Of a DNA stretch of 64,000 bases, positions 24,783-33,826 are shown one piece after another. The DNA lies in NCBI GenBank assembly GCA_039025855.1, contig JBCCNL010000009.1, positions 1 through 64,000 on the forward strand, read 5' to 3'. Origin of the DNA: JBCCOW01 sp039025855. GTDB lineage: Bacteria; Planctomycetota; Phycisphaerae; Phycisphaerales; Phycisphaeraceae. The notes beneath the pieces are model-generated. The model was given only the letters and a program-made list of their open reading frames with translations, was not told where the DNA came from and made no database searches. The position numbers and the translations under genes were made by a program. Positions within the stretch are counted from its first letter, which is position 1. Each line of letters starts with the position of its first letter.

Positions 24783-25706
24783 CTACCCGTCCCCACGCAG
24801 CACATACAACGGCCGGTTCTTCACCTCGTCATAAATCCGCGCCAGGTACTCCCCCAGGATCCCCACCGCCAGCAGCTGCATCCCCCCCAGTGTCACAATC
24901 AGCGTCACCAGCGTCGTGAACCCGATGTCCGCCGTCTCCAAGCCCAGCAGCCGCTTCGCAATGAAATACCCCCCGATCGAAAACCCGATCAAGCTCACCA
25001 CGCACCCGGTGTAGGTCATGATCCGCAGCGGCTTGTACGAAAAGCTCAGCACCCCGTCGACCGCGTACTTCACCAGCCGAAGCAGGCTCTGCTTCGGCTC
25101 GCCGCCCGCCCGCGCTTGCCGATCGTAATACACCGTGAACCGATCGAAACCGACCCAATGCCGAAGCCCCGGCAGGAACCGGTTGCGCTCGGTCAGCCCC
25201 CGCAGCGCCTCCACCACCCGGCGGTCCAGCAGCCCGAAAATCCCCGTGTTCGCCGGCATCTCAAAGTCTGTCAGCGCCCCCTGAAACCGGTGAAACAGCC
25301 TGAACCCCAACCCCCGCAGCCCGGTGTCCTGCCGACTCCGCCGTGCCGCCAAGATCACCTGATGCCCGTCACGCCACGCCGAGATCATCTCCGGCAACAC
25401 CTCCGGCGGGTCCTGCAAATCCGCGTCCATCAACACCACCGCGTCCGCCTCCGCGTGATCGATCCCCGCCGTCAGCGCCGCCTGATGCCCGAAGTTCCGC
25501 GACAACCGCAGCACCGAAAACCGCCCGTCCTTCGCCCCGTGCTCCGCGATCATCGCCGCTGTCGCGTCCCGGCTCCCATCATCAACAAACAGCACCGACC
25601 ACGACACACCCTCCACCGCGTCCAGCGTCGCCGTCAGCCGATCGATCAGCTCCGGCAGTGTCTCCGCTTCATTGAACACCGGCGTGACCACAACAAGTGA
25701 TTCCAT
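24783..25706 (-). CDS. Polyprenyl-phosphate-type GT2 glycosyltransferase
   Basis: A 307-residue family 2 transferase of the DPM1/GtrB type, which charges undecaprenyl phosphate with a sugar at the inner membrane. VVTPVFNEAETLPELIDRL opens the GT-A domain; the metal motif is VLMDADLQDPPEVLPEMI and the acceptor region FSVLRLSRNFGHQAAL. Two C-terminal membrane helices (about 228-290) anchor it. The frame runs 10 codons further, but a TAGGCT hexamer 8 nt before the ATG at 25706 supports this start. The GT39-like gene upstream on the same strand probably uses the lipid-linked sugar. Confidence 0.93.
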   Translation of the reverse strand: MESLVVVTPVFNEAETLPELIDRLTATLDAVEGVSWSVLFVDDGSRDATAAMIAEHGAKDGRFSVLRLSRNFGHQAALTAGIDHAEADAVVLMDADLQDPPEVLPEMISAWRDGHQVILAARRSRQDTGLRGLGFRLFHRFQGALTDFEMPANTGIFGLLDRRVVEALRGLTERNRFLPGLRHWVGFDRFTVYYDRQARAGGEPKQSLLRLVKYAVDGVLSFSYKPLRIMTYTGCVVSLIGFSIGGYFIAKRLLGLETADIGFTTLVTLIVTLGGMQLLAVGILGEYLARIYDEVKNRPLYVLRGDG

Positions 25707-25714
25707 CACCGCAA

Positions 25715-25720
25715 AGCCTA
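25715..25720 (-). promoter_or_regulatory. Candidate -10 hexamer TAGGCT
   Basis: TAGGCT is 8 nt before the GT2 ATG. It lies in the 42-bp gap after the GT39-like gene, so an independent promoter is possible. Confidence 0.35.
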
Positions 25721-25748
25721 CCGCAACCCCACCCACTCCTGCCCCGCC

Positions 25749-27323
25749 TCACCGCGGCGGCACATACACCACCCCGAACCGCATCCCCCCCCCGCCCGCC
25801 TCCGGATCGCCCGGCCACGGCACCACCACATCCGCCAGCTCCGCGTGTCCCGGGAACCGCTCCGCCAGGTCCTTGTAAGGGCAGGCGGCATGCGTCGCCG
25901 GGTCCGCGTCCGCACGCCGGGCCTTGGTCCACACGATCAGCCCGCCCCGCTCCCGCATCGCCTCGTCCCCCACATACGGCGCCCGCAAGGGGTCCGCATA
26001 CAAGTACGCCGTCGGCCGCTGCGGCAGATACCACGCCGGGTTGCACGACTCCCACACCCGGCCCGCCACAATCATTAACGGCCGATCCGTCCGCTCATCC
26101 CACGCCGACTGCAGCGCCTGCGAAAAGCCCACGCCATCGAAGTTCGTCCGCTTGCCCTTGTCCCGCGTCGCCAAGCTCCCCAGCGTCGTCCCCGCATACA
26201 CCCCCGCCACCACCAGACACACCATCATCGGCGGCAGCACCACCCGACGCCCCTCGCCGACCCGCGTAAACCTAAACCTGTCCACCAGCACCGCCCCCAA
26301 TAACAACAGCAACGGCGTCCCCCACATCGAACGCAGCTGAAAACCCGCCAACAGCGACAACCCGCAGAACACCGCGATCGGCGTCGCCAACATCACCCAC
26401 AGAAACCGGCTCGCGTGCGCCTCCTTCGCTTCCGAGCCAGCAACCACCTCGCCATCCCCCTCCACCTCCCGCCGACGAATACCCCACGCCCACACAATCG
26501 GCACCGTCGCCACCGCCGCGAACGCCAACGCCAACAAAAAATCGATCGGATGCACCACGTGATCCAGCAGCGACCACGGCTCGTCCGTCCCCGCCCGACC
26601 CAATCCATACGTCAGCGTCATCCACCGGTTCTGACTCGCCCACCAGAAGTGCGGCAGCACCACCAACGCACACGCCCCCGCCGACACGTACATGCCCGGC
26701 TTCCGCAACACCCACCGGTGCGCCCGGCTCACCAACGGAAACGCCAACAACGGGAAAACAATCAGCCCACCGAGATACTTGCCCAAGACCGCCAACCCCA
26801 CACACACACCAATCCCCACCCACTGCCAGAGCCGGTCCTCCCGCAGCGCCCGCCAGTACAGATAGAACGCAAACGCCCAGAACGGCAACTGCACCACGTT
26901 GACGTTGAATTCCGGGCTCGTGAAGTGGTGATACGTCACCCCCTGCATCAGCAGCACCGCCAGCACAGCCTGCTTCGCCCCCAGCGTCGCCCGCCCCAGC
27001 AGGTAGACCCCCACCATCGCCGAGACCACGCACACCTGGCTCAGCAGGTACAGCGCCCAGTCCCCCGTCCCCAGCCCCGTCGCACGCCCCACCCAACCCG
27101 CTCCCGCCGCCATCCACCCGCTCAACGGCGGGTGCTTGTCATACCCCCACTGCCACGCATCCCCCCACGCGATCGCCTCCACCACATCCAGCGGCAGGTT
27201 CTGGTTCACCACCGTCGGTACGAGCGTCCACACCAACAGGTGAACCGTGAGTATCAGCACCAACACCCGGCCCCACCCGCCCGACTCATCCGCACGCCCA
27301 ACGGCGGCATCCCTTAAAGACAT
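25749..27323 (-). CDS. GT39-like (ArnT/PMT) membrane glycosyltransferase
   Basis: A 524-residue polytopic enzyme with roughly ten hydrophobic helices. The first extracytoplasmic loop, LDVVEAIAWGDAWQWGYDKH, carries the acidic residues expected in the GT-C catalytic loop, followed by PPLSGWM and a conserved EFNVNVVQLPFW. Such enzymes move a sugar from polyprenyl phosphate to lipid, glycan or protein on the outer face of the membrane. The open frame extends upstream to 27674, but those 117 codons are Arg/Trp-rich shadow; the ATG at 27323 begins MSLRDAAVGRADESG. It sits immediately upstream of the GT2 gene, giving a donor-synthesis and transfer pair. Confidence 0.85.
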   Translation of the reverse strand: MSLRDAAVGRADESGGWGRVLVLILTVHLLVWTLVPTVVNQNLPLDVVEAIAWGDAWQWGYDKHPPLSGWMAAGAGWVGRATGLGTGDWALYLLSQVCVVSAMVGVYLLGRATLGAKQAVLAVLLMQGVTYHHFTSPEFNVNVVQLPFWAFAFYLYWRALREDRLWQWVGIGVCVGLAVLGKYLGGLIVFPLLAFPLVSRAHRWVLRKPGMYVSAGACALVVLPHFWWASQNRWMTLTYGLGRAGTDEPWSLLDHVVHPIDFLLALAFAAVATVPIVWAWGIRRREVEGDGEVVAGSEAKEAHASRFLWVMLATPIAVFCGLSLLAGFQLRSMWGTPLLLLLGAVLVDRFRFTRVGEGRRVVLPPMMVCLVVAGVYAGTTLGSLATRDKGKRTNFDGVGFSQALQSAWDERTDRPLMIVAGRVWESCNPAWYLPQRPTAYLYADPLRAPYVGDEAMRERGGLIVWTKARRADADPATHAACPYKDLAERFPGHAELADVVVPWPGDPEAGGGGMRFGVVYVPPR

Positions 27324-27368
27324 CGCCGGATTATGCGTGATCCCCAACCCGACGCAACTCAAGACATA

Positions 27369-27393
27369 GCGAGCCCGAGCGTGTCGCGCCAGC
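27369..27393. repeat. Degenerate palindromic element, GCGAGCC class
   Basis: GCGAGCCCGAGCGTGTCGCG then CCAGC aligns base for base with the element at 45319, but several stem pairs are lost. It lies in the gap between the NmrA-like and GT39-like genes. Confidence 0.45.
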
Positions 27394-27429
27394 CCCCACC
27401 ACCACGCACCCCGACCGACCCCAGGACCG

Positions 27430-28269
27430 TCACACGCCGTCCGGGACCGGGTCGTCCCATCGGCCCTGCGCGTGGGCGTTCCGACAGAACGCTTCGAAGC
27501 TCCTCGGCTCACGCCCCAACACCCGCTGCACCCCGTCCCCCACCGATGCGTTCCGCCCGTCCAGAATCGACGCCACCAGCTGCGCCACAAAACCCGCGTC
27601 CGCCGACGGGAACCCCGCTGATACCAGCGTCGCCTCGAACGCCTCCGCCGAGCACGCCTCGAACACCACGCCACGCCCCGACACGTCCGCGATCGTCGCC
27701 ACCGCCTGCTCCCACGTCAGCACCTCCGGCCCCGTCACCTCATACGTCTGCCCGGCGTGTCCATCTTCCAGCAGCGCCGCGACCGCCACCTCCGCCAGAT
27801 CCTCCAGGTCCACGAACGGCTCGCCCGCCCCCGACGTCGGCACCTCCACCCGCCCACCCATCACCGCCTCGTAGAACCCGCCCTCGCTGAAGTTCTGCGC
27901 AAACCAGCTCGGCCGCAAAATGGTCCACTCCAATGAAGACGCCTTCACCAGCTCTTCGCACGCCTGCGCTCGTGCCTCCCGCCGTTCCGACAACAGCACC
28001 ACACGGCGCAGCCCCGCCCGCTCCGCCGCTTCCACAAACGACGCGATCACCCCGTGCGCCGAAGGCACCGCCAGGTCCGGCGAGTACGCCACATACGCCG
28101 ACCCGATCCCCTCCAGCGCCGCCGGCCACGTCCCCGCGTCCTCCCAGTCGAACGGGATCGCGCTCCGCCGAGAGCCCGGCCGAAATGAAACCCCCCGGGC
28201 CGTCAGCCGATCCGCGACCCGCTTCCCCGTCTTCCCCGTTGCGCCGATGACCAGCCGTTCGTTGCCCAT
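27430..28269 (-). CDS. NmrA-like NAD(P)-binding oxidoreductase
   Basis: A 279-residue atypical short-chain dehydrogenase. The dinucleotide motif is LVIGATGKTGKRVADRL at the N-terminus, with VVLLSERREARA and WTILRPSWFAQNF as later NmrA/SDRa landmarks. The frame is open to 28344, but the ATG at 28269 begins just before the Rossmann strand. It is divergent from an AraC-type regulator, a pairing often seen for this enzyme family, so that regulator probably controls it. The substrate is unknown. Confidence 0.92.
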   Translation of the reverse strand: MGNERLVIGATGKTGKRVADRLTARGVSFRPGSRRSAIPFDWEDAGTWPAALEGIGSAYVAYSPDLAVPSAHGVIASFVEAAERAGLRRVVLLSERREARAQACEELVKASSLEWTILRPSWFAQNFSEGGFYEAVMGGRVEVPTSGAGEPFVDLEDLAEVAVAALLEDGHAGQTYEVTGPEVLTWEQAVATIADVSGRGVVFEACSAEAFEATLVSAGFPSADAGFVAQLVASILDGRNASVGDGVQRVLGREPRSFEAFCRNAHAQGRWDDPVPDGV

Positions 28270-28317
28270 GGTGTGTACTCCGGTTGCGTAAGCCCCGCCG
28301 TCGGTGGCAGGACAAAA

Positions 28318-28346
28318 ACCATACGCCCCTTGAATTGGAGTCACAA
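28318..28346 (-). promoter_or_regulatory. Candidate promoter of the NmrA-like gene
   Basis: On the minus strand TTGTGA and TATGGT are 17 bp apart, giving a leader of roughly 40 nt before the ATG at 28269. Confidence 0.45.
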
Positions 28347-28380
28347 TCGATCAAATATCCTAAATCATGCGCCGTTGCTC

Positions 28381-28386
28381 TATTCT
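28381..28386 (+). promoter_or_regulatory. Candidate -10 hexamer TATTCT
   Basis: TATTCT is 9 nt before the AraC-type regulator's ATG at 28396 with no ribosome site. Confidence 0.4.
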
Positions 28387-28395
28387 GAAGACAAC

Positions 28396-29421
28396 ATGCC
28401 CGATCCGACCTGGACCCCGACCGCCCACCCACAAGCCGACCCGCTCGGCTTGGCGCTCCACGGCATCCGCTTCTCCGACGCCGTCTGCTGCCGCTCCGAA
28501 CTCACCGCACCCTGGGGCATGTCCATCCCCGCACCCGACGACACCGTCACCTTCACCACCGTCGTCCGCGGACACTGCCTGCTCAAAGTCCCCGGCCAGC
28601 CCGAACGCACCCTCCGCCCCGGACAGCTCACCGCCATCGGCCCGTGCACCGCCTACACCATGCGCAGCGCCCGAAGCGTCCGCCAGCTCATCGACTGGTC
28701 CGAGGTCGAAACCGCCGCCTACCTCGGTGACCGCTACCAGCACTTCCGCTACGACGGCGGCGGCGAAGAAACCGTCCTGTTCTGTGGCATCGTCCGCCCC
28801 GAGCAGCCGCTCGCGACCCGGCTCGTCCGGGCCATGCCCCCCGCCATCCATATCGACGGCTGGGAGTCGCCCCACAGCGACCTGCTCCGCAGTGCCATGG
28901 GCCTCATGGTCCACGAAGCCACGCACATCAAGCCCGGCGGCGCCGCAGCCGTCACCCGCCTCGCCGACCTGCTCGTCCTCCAAGCCCTCCGTGCCTGGCT
29001 CGCCTCACCCGAAGTCGACCACGCCAACAGCAACCCACACCAGAACCAACCCCAACCCTACACCTGGCTCGACGCGCTCCGCGACCCCCGGCTCGGCCAC
29101 GCCATCGCCGCCATCCACACCACACCCCAGCAGCCCTGGACCGTCGAGACCCTCGCCGAACACGCCGGCGTCTCCCGCTCCGCCTTCGCCGCCGAGTTCA
29201 CCGCCAAGCTCGGCGACTCGCCCATGCAATACCTCACCGCCTGGCGCATGACCGTCGCCACCGACCTCCTCGAGCAGAACGAACTCGCCATCGCCGAGAT
29301 CGCCCGCCGCGTCGGCTACGCCTCAGAGACCGCCTTCGCCCGCGCTTTCAAACGCCGCTTCGGGCTCACCCCCGGCACCGCCCGTGACCAAGCCCACGCC
29401 GCCCACGCCAACCACGACTAA
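28396..29421 (+). CDS. AraC-family regulator with cupin N-domain
   Basis: A 341-residue regulator. The N-terminal half is a cupin of the AraC-binding type (GHCLLKVPGQPERTLRPGQL), and the C-terminal 100 residues hold the double HTH (VETLAEHAGVSRSAFAAEF and LAIAEIARRVGYASETAFAR). The ATG at 28396 is preceded by a TATTCT hexamer; the longer frame from 28273 would cross the divergent promoter. It faces the NmrA-like gene across 126 bp and is followed within 13 bp by a TauE-like gene. Confidence 0.92.
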   Translation: MPDPTWTPTAHPQADPLGLALHGIRFSDAVCCRSELTAPWGMSIPAPDDTVTFTTVVRGHCLLKVPGQPERTLRPGQLTAIGPCTAYTMRSARSVRQLIDWSEVETAAYLGDRYQHFRYDGGGEETVLFCGIVRPEQPLATRLVRAMPPAIHIDGWESPHSDLLRSAMGLMVHEATHIKPGGAAAVTRLADLLVLQALRAWLASPEVDHANSNPHQNQPQPYTWLDALRDPRLGHAIAAIHTTPQQPWTVETLAEHAGVSRSAFAAEFTAKLGDSPMQYLTAWRMTVATDLLEQNELAIAEIARRVGYASETAFARAFKRRFGLTPGTARDQAHAAHANHD

Positions 29422-29434
29422 CCTGCCGCCCTTC

Positions 29435-30184
29435 ATGGACGCGCTCGACGCCCTGGCCCTGCTCCTCATCGCCATCACCCACTTCATCGGTGGCATCGCC
29501 ACCTTCGGGTCCAGCCTCCTGGCCGTCCCCGCCCTGCTCATGATCTACGGGCCCGACACCCTGCCCCGCGTCGTCCTGCTCATGGTCGTCGTCGGCTTAA
29601 GCCAGTGCGTCTGGCTCGCCTGGCGAAACCACCACGCCACCGACCGCCGCCTCGGGCTCGCCATGCTCCTCGGCTCCGCCCTCGGCGTGCCCGTCGGCTT
29701 CACCCTCGTCAACCGGCTCCCCGGCACCGCCATCCTCCTCCTGCTCGGAGCACTCACCCTCGCTGCCGGCATCACCGGGCTCCTCAGCCCACCACGCCAG
29801 ACACACGCCCCCAACCGCCGCCTCCGCCGCGCCGCGCTCCCCGTCTCCGCCCTGGCCGGCGTCGTCCACGGCGCGTTCGCCTCCGGCGGCACCGTCCTCG
29901 TCGCCTACGTGCAACGCGTGCTCCCCGATCGCGACGCCTTCCGGGCCACCCTCTCCGTCTACTGGCTTCTGCTCAACGCAGGGTTCGTCGCCGCCCTCCT
30001 CATCAAAACCCCGCCGGGACCCCGCGACCTCCTCACCGGGGCCGGCGTCACCGCCCTCGTCCTGGTCACCACCGCCCTCGCCGACCGCGCCGCCAAACGC
30101 CTCAACCCCCAAGCCTTCCAACGCGGCGTGAGCATCCTGCTGCTCGTCACCGGCATGCTCATCCTGCTCACCCAAGCCTTCTGA
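29435..30184 (+). CDS. TauE/SafE-family membrane transporter
   Basis: A 249-residue protein with about eight membrane helices and the two-fold repeat of the sulfite exporter TauE/SafE family. A glycine-rich loop, ALAGVVHGAFASGGTVLV, marks the second half. Members export sulfite, sulfonates or other organic anions. The frame also has an ATG at 29384 that would overlap the regulator by 38 bp; the ATG at 29435 begins at the first helix. It follows the AraC-type gene in the same direction, so it may be co-regulated with it. Confidence 0.88.
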   Translation: MDALDALALLLIAITHFIGGIATFGSSLLAVPALLMIYGPDTLPRVVLLMVVVGLSQCVWLAWRNHHATDRRLGLAMLLGSALGVPVGFTLVNRLPGTAILLLLGALTLAAGITGLLSPPRQTHAPNRRLRRAALPVSALAGVVHGAFASGGTVLVAYVQRVLPDRDAFRATLSVYWLLLNAGFVAALLIKTPPGPRDLLTGAGVTALVLVTTALADRAAKRLNPQAFQRGVSILLLVTGMLILLTQAF

Positions 30185-30283
30185 GCCCGTTCCAAGCCCG
30201 CCCGCAGTCCTGTAAATTACCGCCGGCCAATCGTCCCCCAACCGCCTGCACAGCCCCCTACCCGCCACCCAACCCCCACCCAA

Positions 30284-30315
30284 GCGCGGGCCACGGGGTA
30301 CCCCGCGGGACGCAC
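30284..30315. repeat. Possible palindromic element
   Basis: CGGGGTACCCCG (30294-30305) is a 12-bp palindrome flanked by GCGGG on both sides, upstream of the transglutaminase operon. Its membership in the dispersed family is uncertain. Confidence 0.35.
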
Positions 30316-30337
30316 CGGCCAGGAGCACCAGACCCCC

Positions 30338-33300
30338 GTGACCATCCGCGTCGCCCTCAACCACCTCACCGAATACCACTACGACCGACCCGTCTCCCTC
30401 GGGCCGCAGGTCGTCCGGCTGCGCCCTGCCCCGCACTGCCGCACCCCCATCATCAGCTACTCCCTCAAGGTCCAACCCGCCGACCACTTCATCAACTGGC
30501 AGCAGGACCCCCAGAGCAACCAGCTCGCCCGGCTCGTCTTCCCAAAACCCGTCAACCAGTTCGGCGTCGAGGTCGACCTCGTCGCCGACATGACCGTCAT
30601 CAACCCCTTCGACTTCTTCCTCGACGAGGACGCGCAGGAATACCCGTTCGAATACAGCCCCGCGCTCAAGAAGTCGCTCCGGCCCTACCTCGCCAAGCAG
30701 GCCATGGGCCAACGCTTCCGGGCCCTGTTCGAGTCGATCGACCGCTCGCCCGCCCAGACCAACGACTTCATCGTGTCGGTCAACCAGCTGGTCAACCGCA
30801 GCCTCGACTACACGATCCGTATGTCGCCCGGCGTCTATACCCCCGAACGCCTCCTCAAGGTCGGCGTCGGCAGCTGCCGTGACTTCGCCTGGCTGCTCGT
30901 CCACCTCTTCCGACGCTGCGGCCTCGCGGCCCGCTTCGTCTCGGGCTATTCGATCCAGCTCGCCCCCGACATCAAACCTCTGGACCCCGACGCCCCGGCC
31001 GGTGTCACCGAAGACGTCTGCGATCTCCACGCCTGGTGCGAGGTCTACCTCCCCGGCGCCGGCTGGGTCGGGCTCGACGCCACCAGCGGGCTCATGTGCG
31101 GCGAGGGGCACATCCCCCTAGCCACCGGCGCCGACGCCGGTCACGCCGCGCCGATCGAGGGCGCGGTCAGCGCCAGCAAAGTCGACTTCAACGTGGCCAT
31201 GACCGTCACGCGGATCCACGAAGACCCGCGTGTGACCAAGCCCTACTCGCCCGGCCAGTGGCAGTCGATCGACGAGCTCGGCCAAGCGGTCGACCAACGC
31301 CTCGCCGCCGGCGACGTCCGCCTCAGCATGGGCGGCGAGCCCACCTTCGTCTCCATCGAAGACCAGGAAGGCGAGGAGTGGAACACCGGCGCCGTCGGCC
31401 CGACCAAGAAGCCCAAGTCCGACGCCCTGATCCGACGCCTCCGCCAGCACTTCGCCCCCGGCGGCCTCCTCCACTACGGCCAGGGCAAGTGGTACCCCGG
31501 CGAACAGCTCCCCCGCTGGGCCATCGGGCTCTATTGGCGCCGCGACGGCGTCCCCATCTGGGAAGACGACCAACTGATCGGCGACGAGACCCGCGACGAC
31601 GGCTGCACCCACGAGGACGCCGAGCGCTTCATCCACGAGTTCGCCCGCCAGATGGAGGTCGACGACCGCTACGTCGTCCCCGCCTTCGAAGACCCCGTCA
31701 AGCTCGCGCTCCGTGAACGCGAGCTGCCCATCAACGTCGACCCCCTCGACAGCAAGCTCGACGACCCCGAAGAACGGCAGCGCCTCCTCCGCGTCTTCGA
31801 GCGCGGACTCAACGCCCCTGTCGGCTACGTCCTGCCCATCGAACGCAACTACACCTACGACGGCCCCACCTGGCACAGCGGCATGTGGATGCTCCGTGGC
31901 CAGCGCCTCTACCTCAGCCCCGGCGACTCCCCCATCGGGCTCCGCCTGCCGCTCGAAAGCCTGCCCTGGGTCAGCAAGGACCAGTACCCCTTCATCGTCG
32001 AGGCCGACCCGATCGCGAGCCGCGGCGACCTGCCCGCCCGCCGCGCCCGCATCGTCACCCAGAGCCAATGGCAGCCCGGCACCAACCGCGAAGAAACCTG
32101 GCACGAAGAAGACCCCGGAAACCCCGGCGAAGACGGCAACGGCACCCCACCCCACCGCCGATCCCGCCGACACGTCACCCACATCGGCGGCCAATGGTCC
32201 GAGCCCGACCAGACGCCCTACGGCCTCGCCGAGTCGCTCAACGACGCCCCCTGGAACCGCGTCCCCAAGCAAGGCGAGTCCGCCCACTGGGTCATGCGCA
32301 CCGCGCTGTGTGTGGAGGCCCGCGAAGGCCGGCTCTACGTCTTCATGCCCCCCGCCCGCTCCATCGAAGACTACCTCGACCTCGTCGCCGCCATCGAACA
32401 CACCGCCGCCACCCTCGGCAAGCCCGTCCTCATCGAGGGCTACACCCCGCCCTTCGACCCCCGCGTCGAGTCCATGAAGGTCACCCCCGACCCCGGCGTC
32501 ATCGAGGTCAACATCCAGCCCGCCACCCGCTGGTCCCAGATGACCGACATCACCAAAACGGTCTACGACGCCGCACGACAGGAACGCCTCGGCACCGAGA
32601 AATTCCAGCTCGACGGCCGACACACCGGCACCGGCGGCGGCAACCACATCGTCATCGGCGGGCTCACCCCCGCCGACTCGCCCTTCCTCCGGCGGCCCGA
32701 CCTGCTCAAGTCCATCATCGGCTACTGGGCCAACCACCCCTCGCTGAGCTACCTCTTCTCCGGCATGTTCATCGGCCCCACCTCCCAGGCCCCCCGCATC
32801 GACGAGGGCCGACCCGATGCCGCCTACGAGATGGACATCGCCTTCGGGCAAGTGCCGACCCCCAGCGCCGCCGACCTGGCCAACAAAACACTTCCGGGGG
32901 TGCCGCCGTGGATTGTCGACCGCGTGTTCCGGCACCTGCTCACCGACCTCACCGGCAACACCCATCGGGCCGAGGTCTGCATCGACAAGCTCTACTCCCC
33001 CGACTCCGCGACCGGCCGGCTCGGGCTGGTCGAGTTCCGCGGCTTCGAGATGCCGCCCCACTGGAAGATGTCCCTCGCTCAGCAGCTCCTGCTCCGCGCC
33101 CTGATCGCCCACTTCTGGGAGACCCCCTACACCGCCCCGCTCACCCGCTGGGGCACCCGGCTGCACGACCGCTACCTCCTGGCCCACTACGTCTGGGACG
33201 ACTTCAAACAAGTCCTCCGCGACCTCCAGGCCGTCGGCATGCCCTTCCAGGAAGAGTGGTTCCAGACCCACCTCGAGTTCCGCTTCCCCGTCCTCGGCAC

Positions 33301-33826
33301 CGTGTCCTACGACGGCGTCGAGATCGAGGTCCGACACGCCATCGAGCCCTGGCTCGTGCTCGGTGAAGAGGCCACCGCCGGCGGCACCGCCCGCTACGTC
33401 GACTCGTCGCTCGAACGACTGCAGGTCAAGGTCCGCGGGGCGGTGCAAGACCGCCACGCCGTGACCGTCAACGGGATCGAGCTGCCGCTCACCGCCACCG
33501 ACCAGCCCGGCGAGTTCGTCGCCGGCGTCCGCTTCCGTGCCTGGCAGCCGCCCAACTGCCTGCACCCGACCATCCCCGTCCACGCCCCGCTCGTCTTCGA
33601 CCTGGTCGACCGCTCCAGCTCGCGGGCCATCGGCGGCTGCACCTATCATGTGAGCCACCCCGGCGGCCGGGCCCACGAGATCTTTCCCATCAACGCCCTC
33701 GAGGCCGAGACGCGACGGGTCGAACGCTTCCAGAGCTTCGGGCACACCCCCGGGCCCCTCCAGGTCAGGCAGCTGCCCCGCAGCGCCGAGATGCCCGTCA
33801 CCCTCGACCTCCGCCGCGTCCGATGA
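30338..33826 (+). CDS. Transglutaminase-like/DUF2126 fusion protein
   Basis: A 1162-residue protein. Residues 1-80 match the transglutaminase N-terminal domain (NHLTEYHYDRPVSLGPQVVR). The papain-like core follows with a full triad: Cys180 in GSCRDFAWLLV, His231 in DLHAWCEVY and Asp247 in GLDATSG. From about 300 to the end is DUF2126 (COG4196), with GGEPTFVSIED, WYPGEQLPRWAIGLYWRRDG and GGGNHIVIGG. Proteins of this layout accompany ATP-grasp/alpha-E ligases and are thought to make or trim small peptides. The start is GTG with AGGAG 12 nt upstream. It overlaps the next gene by 4 bp (ATGA). Confidence 0.95.
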   Translation: MTIRVALNHLTEYHYDRPVSLGPQVVRLRPAPHCRTPIISYSLKVQPADHFINWQQDPQSNQLARLVFPKPVNQFGVEVDLVADMTVINPFDFFLDEDAQEYPFEYSPALKKSLRPYLAKQAMGQRFRALFESIDRSPAQTNDFIVSVNQLVNRSLDYTIRMSPGVYTPERLLKVGVGSCRDFAWLLVHLFRRCGLAARFVSGYSIQLAPDIKPLDPDAPAGVTEDVCDLHAWCEVYLPGAGWVGLDATSGLMCGEGHIPLATGADAGHAAPIEGAVSASKVDFNVAMTVTRIHEDPRVTKPYSPGQWQSIDELGQAVDQRLAAGDVRLSMGGEPTFVSIEDQEGEEWNTGAVGPTKKPKSDALIRRLRQHFAPGGLLHYGQGKWYPGEQLPRWAIGLYWRRDGVPIWEDDQLIGDETRDDGCTHEDAERFIHEFARQMEVDDRYVVPAFEDPVKLALRERELPINVDPLDSKLDDPEERQRLLRVFERGLNAPVGYVLPIERNYTYDGPTWHSGMWMLRGQRLYLSPGDSPIGLRLPLESLPWVSKDQYPFIVEADPIASRGDLPARRARIVTQSQWQPGTNREETWHEEDPGNPGEDGNGTPPHRRSRRHVTHIGGQWSEPDQTPYGLAESLNDAPWNRVPKQGESAHWVMRTALCVEAREGRLYVFMPPARSIEDYLDLVAAIEHTAATLGKPVLIEGYTPPFDPRVESMKVTPDPGVIEVNIQPATRWSQMTDITKTVYDAARQERLGTEKFQLDGRHTGTGGGNHIVIGGLTPADSPFLRRPDLLKSIIGYWANHPSLSYLFSGMFIGPTSQAPRIDEGRPDAAYEMDIAFGQVPTPSAADLANKTLPGVPPWIVDRVFRHLLTDLTGNTHRAEVCIDKLYSPDSATGRLGLVEFRGFEMPPHWKMSLAQQLLLRALIAHFWETPYTAPLTRWGTRLHDRYLLAHYVWDDFKQVLRDLQAVGMPFQEEWFQTHLEFRFPVLGTVSYDGVEIEVRHAIEPWLVLGEEATAGGTARYVDSSLERLQVKVRGAVQDRHAVTVNGIELPLTATDQPGEFVAGVRFRAWQPPNCLHPTIPVHAPLVFDLVDRSSSRAIGGCTYHVSHPGGRAHEIFPINALEAETRRVERFQSFGHTPGPLQVRQLPRSAEMPVTLDLRRVR

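Noticed and set aside
27324..27674. N-terminal extension of the GT39-like protein
   Set aside because: Arg/Trp-rich, contains a palindromic remnant and overlaps the 3' part of the NmrA-like gene; the membrane protein proper begins at 27323.
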